From: Pseudomonadales bacterium
GTDB lineage: Bacteria > Pseudomonadota > Gammaproteobacteria > Pseudomonadales > Halieaceae
Length of the DNA: 64,000 nucleotides
Direction of reading: 5' to 3'
Assembly (NCBI GenBank): GCA_024234735.1
Contig: JACKNV010000004.1
Location: 186,001 to 250,000 of the forward strand
Both the position numbers and the translations under genes were made by a program. Below the pieces are notes generated by a model. The model was not told the origin of the DNA. It saw only the letters and a list, made by a program, of their open reading frames with translations, and did no database searches. This document shows, one piece after another, positions 62,275 to 64,000 of the stretch (position 1 is its first letter; each line of letters starts with the position of its first letter).

Positions 62275-64000
62275 ATGAATTTCTTCGAACAACAGGATAT
62301 TGCACGCCGCAATACCCGGGTACTGGTGGTGCTGTTTGTCGCCGCGGTACTGCTGCTGATCGTGCTGACCAACGCCGCCGTGGCCGGCTACCTGTGGTTC
62401 GGCCAGGACTACAACGTCTACAGCGGCGGCCGCGGCGGGCTGCAGGGCTTTCTGGGCTATTTTTCCTGGGCGCGCTTCGGCGGCATCGGCCTGGCGGTGA
62501 GCGCCACGGTGGCCATGGTGGCGCTGGTGAAGTGGTGGCAGCTGTCCACCGGCGGCAAGGTGGTGGCCGAGAGCATGGGCGGCACCCTGATCGTGCCCGC
62601 CACCCGCGATGCCGCCGAGCGGCGCTGCCTGAACGTGGTGCAGGAGATCGCCCTGGCGGCCAATATGCCGGTGCCGCCGGTATACGTGCTCAACGACGAG
62701 CGCGGCATCAACGCCTTCGCCGCCGGCATCTCCCCCGCGGACGCGGTGGTGGCGGTGACCCGGGGCACCATCGACCACCTCAAGCGGCACGAGCTGCAGG
62801 GGGTGATCGCCCACGAGTTCAGCCATATCCTCAACGGCGACATGCGCCTCAACATTCGCCTGGCGGCACTGCTCAAGGGCATCACCTTCATCGGCGATGT
62901 CGGCCATATCCTGCTGCGCAGCAGCAACCGGGTGCGCAGCGGCGCCAGTGAGCGCAACGGCAACGGCGCGATGATGCCCATGCTGGGCCTGGCCCTGTGG
63001 CTGCTGGGCCTGGTGGGCGCGGGGGTGGCCGGCTTCATCAAGGCCGCGATCAGCCGCCAGAAGGAATACCTGGCCGACGCCAGCGCGGTGCAGTTCACCC
63101 GCAGCCCGGACGGCATCGGCGACGCCCTGAAAGTCATCGGCGGCTACATCCCCGGCACCCTGGTGCACGCCGCCCGGGCCCAGGAGATGTCGCACATCTT
63201 CTTCGGCGAGATCGAGCACCGCCTGTGGCACGTGTTCGCCACCCACCCGCCGCTGGCCAGCCGCATCCGCCGGGTGGACCCGACCTGGAACGGCGAATAC
63301 ATCCAGCGCGACCTGCGCCAGTACGGCCGCCCCGACCGTCCCCTGGGTGCGGACGTGGGCGTGGGCCGCGCCGCCATCGTGGCCGCCGCCTTTGCCGCCG
63401 CGGCCGGCGGGCAGGCGGCGATCGAGCCGGATACCGGGCTGGAGGATGCGGCGGCGAGCGCGCCGGATGCCGATTTCGACAGCGCCGCCGACCAGCTTGA
63501 AGAGCGCACCGCCGAGCGCGCCGAGATTCCGGTGGCCTTCGTGCGCCAGGCCCAGGAGCCGCTGGGGGCCCAGGCGCTGGTGTGCTGCCTGCTGATCCAC
63601 CCCGGCGCGGCGCTGCGCCAGGCCCAGCTGGCCACCCTGGCCGAATCCGGCACCACCGGCCTCACCGAGCTGGTCACCACCCTGGCGCCGGGGGTGCGCG
63701 AGCTGGGCGCGCCGCGGCGCCTGCCGCTGCTGGAGTTGTGCCTGCCGGCGCTGAAGGCCATGTCGGCCCCGCAGTTCCGGCTGTTCAAGCGCACCCTGTT
63801 GCTGCTCATCCGTGCCGACGGCCAGACCGAGCTGCACGAGTGGTGCCTGTACCAGCTGGTGCGCCACTACCTCGACCCGCAGTTCATCCAGGTGAAGCCC
63901 AGCCGGCCGCGCTACCGCAGCCTGCACAAGGTGGCCTACCACCTGCGGGTGGTGCTGTCGGTGCTGGCCCACGAGGGCAGCGGCGAAACCGCGGCGGTGT
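62275..64000 (+). CDS. M48 family metalloprotease (HtpX-like), 3' end beyond the window
   Basis: 575 residues are visible and the frame is still open at the edge. Two N-terminal membrane helices (VLVVLFVAAVLLLIVL; ARFGGIGLAVSATVAMVALV) precede the zincin site HEFSH at His180 with the following NGD. Two more hydrophobic segments come after it (MLGLALWLLGLVGAGVAGF). The third ligand Glu lies in SRQKEYLADASAVQFT, and FATHPPLASRIRR matches the M48 end. Beyond residue 340 comes a long cytosolic-type extension not found in HtpX (288 residues). The enzyme probably degrades or processes membrane proteins, with LemA as partner. Confidence 0.9.
   Translation, partial: MNFFEQQDIARRNTRVLVVLFVAAVLLLIVLTNAAVAGYLWFGQDYNVYSGGRGGLQGFLGYFSWARFGGIGLAVSATVAMVALVKWWQLSTGGKVVAESMGGTLIVPATRDAAERRCLNVVQEIALAANMPVPPVYVLNDERGINAFAAGISPADAVVAVTRGTIDHLKRHELQGVIAHEFSHILNGDMRLNIRLAALLKGITFIGDVGHILLRSSNRVRSGASERNGNGAMMPMLGLALWLLGLVGAGVAGFIKAAISRQKEYLADASAVQFTRSPDGIGDALKVIGGYIPGTLVHAARAQEMSHIFFGEIEHRLWHVFATHPPLASRIRRVDPTWNGEYIQRDLRQYGRPDRPLGADVGVGRAAIVAAAFAAAAGGQAAIEPDTGLEDAAASAPDADFDSAADQLEERTAERAEIPVAFVRQAQEPLGAQALVCCLLIHPGAALRQAQLATLAESGTTGLTELVTTLAPGVRELGAPRRLPLLELCLPALKAMSAPQFRLFKRTLLLLIRADGQTELHEWCLYQLVRHYLDPQFIQVKPSRPRYRSLHKVAYHLRVVLSVLAHEGSGETAAV

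Overview
The window looks like chromosomal DNA from a GC-rich, heterotrophic, probably marine gammaproteobacterium. The gene set (leucine-degradation liu operon under a MerR regulator, birA-coaX, YaeQ, LemA with an M48 protease, two arylsulfatases, sulfolipid-type sqdB) would fit Halieaceae/Cellvibrionales-like bacteria. That placement is an inference from gene content, not a measured phylogeny. Most genes are strongly GC-rich, so long antisense shadow reading frames are frequent. The stretch from about 15.6 to 28 kb contains visibly AT-richer genes and spacers and looks like the accessory part.

Layout. (1) 1-7.7 kb, minus strand: partial phosphatidylserine decarboxylase, a PHP-domain/glycosyltransferase fusion, a membrane-anchored class III aminotransferase, an atypical pyruvate kinase and a DUF2971 protein. 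(2) 7.9-14.7 kb, plus strand: GT4 glycosyltransferase, UDP-sulfoquinovose synthase (sqdB), a secreted zinc phospholipase C/P1-nuclease-like domain joined to a predicted outer-membrane barrel, a phospholipase D-type lipoprotein and an SDR. Regions 1 and 2 together look like a membrane-lipid head-group neighbourhood. (3) 14.7-17.8 kb: TauD-like dioxygenase and TetR, divergent from a carboxymuconolactone-decarboxylase-like protein and an SDR. (4) 18.1-22.6 kb: an intact tRNA-Thr(TGT) and a decayed tRNA-Thr copy, sharing a 39-bp perfect direct repeat, bracket an AraC regulator and an arylsulfatase. (5) 22.7-28.1 kb: glycine-rich secreted protein with a C-terminal sorting-type signal, PaaX-like regulator divergent from a fatty-acid desaturase, Fic protein, small outer-membrane barrel.

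(6) 28.3-36 kb: phosphate transporter and PPK2 polyphosphate kinase behind a possible Pho box, an HExxH lipoprotein, a HerA-type ATPase and an esterase. (7) 36-42.1 kb, minus strand: second arylsulfatase with a DUF4345 protein, coaX-birA, ceramidase-like lipoprotein. (8) 42.3-48.9 kb: liuR-liuA-liuB-liuD-liuE for leucine/isovalerate catabolism, without liuC; BirA encoded nearby is the expected biotinylating enzyme of LiuD. (9) 49-57 kb: amidohydrolase, YaeQ, DUF21/CBS protein, then a tightly packed operon DUF432-MscS-MscS-like-MgtE-like-MgtE. (10) 57.3-64 kb: YcbB-type L,D-transpeptidase, a PqqD-like RRE protein overlapping a molybdopterin oxidoreductase, then LemA and an M48 protease cut by the window edge.

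The most unusual non-coding signal is a family of three long hairpins (50.9, 57.0 and 57.2 kb). All have a 23-nt loop carrying a conserved 15-nt core, and their stems differ between copies by compensatory changes. All three lie in convergent intergenic regions.
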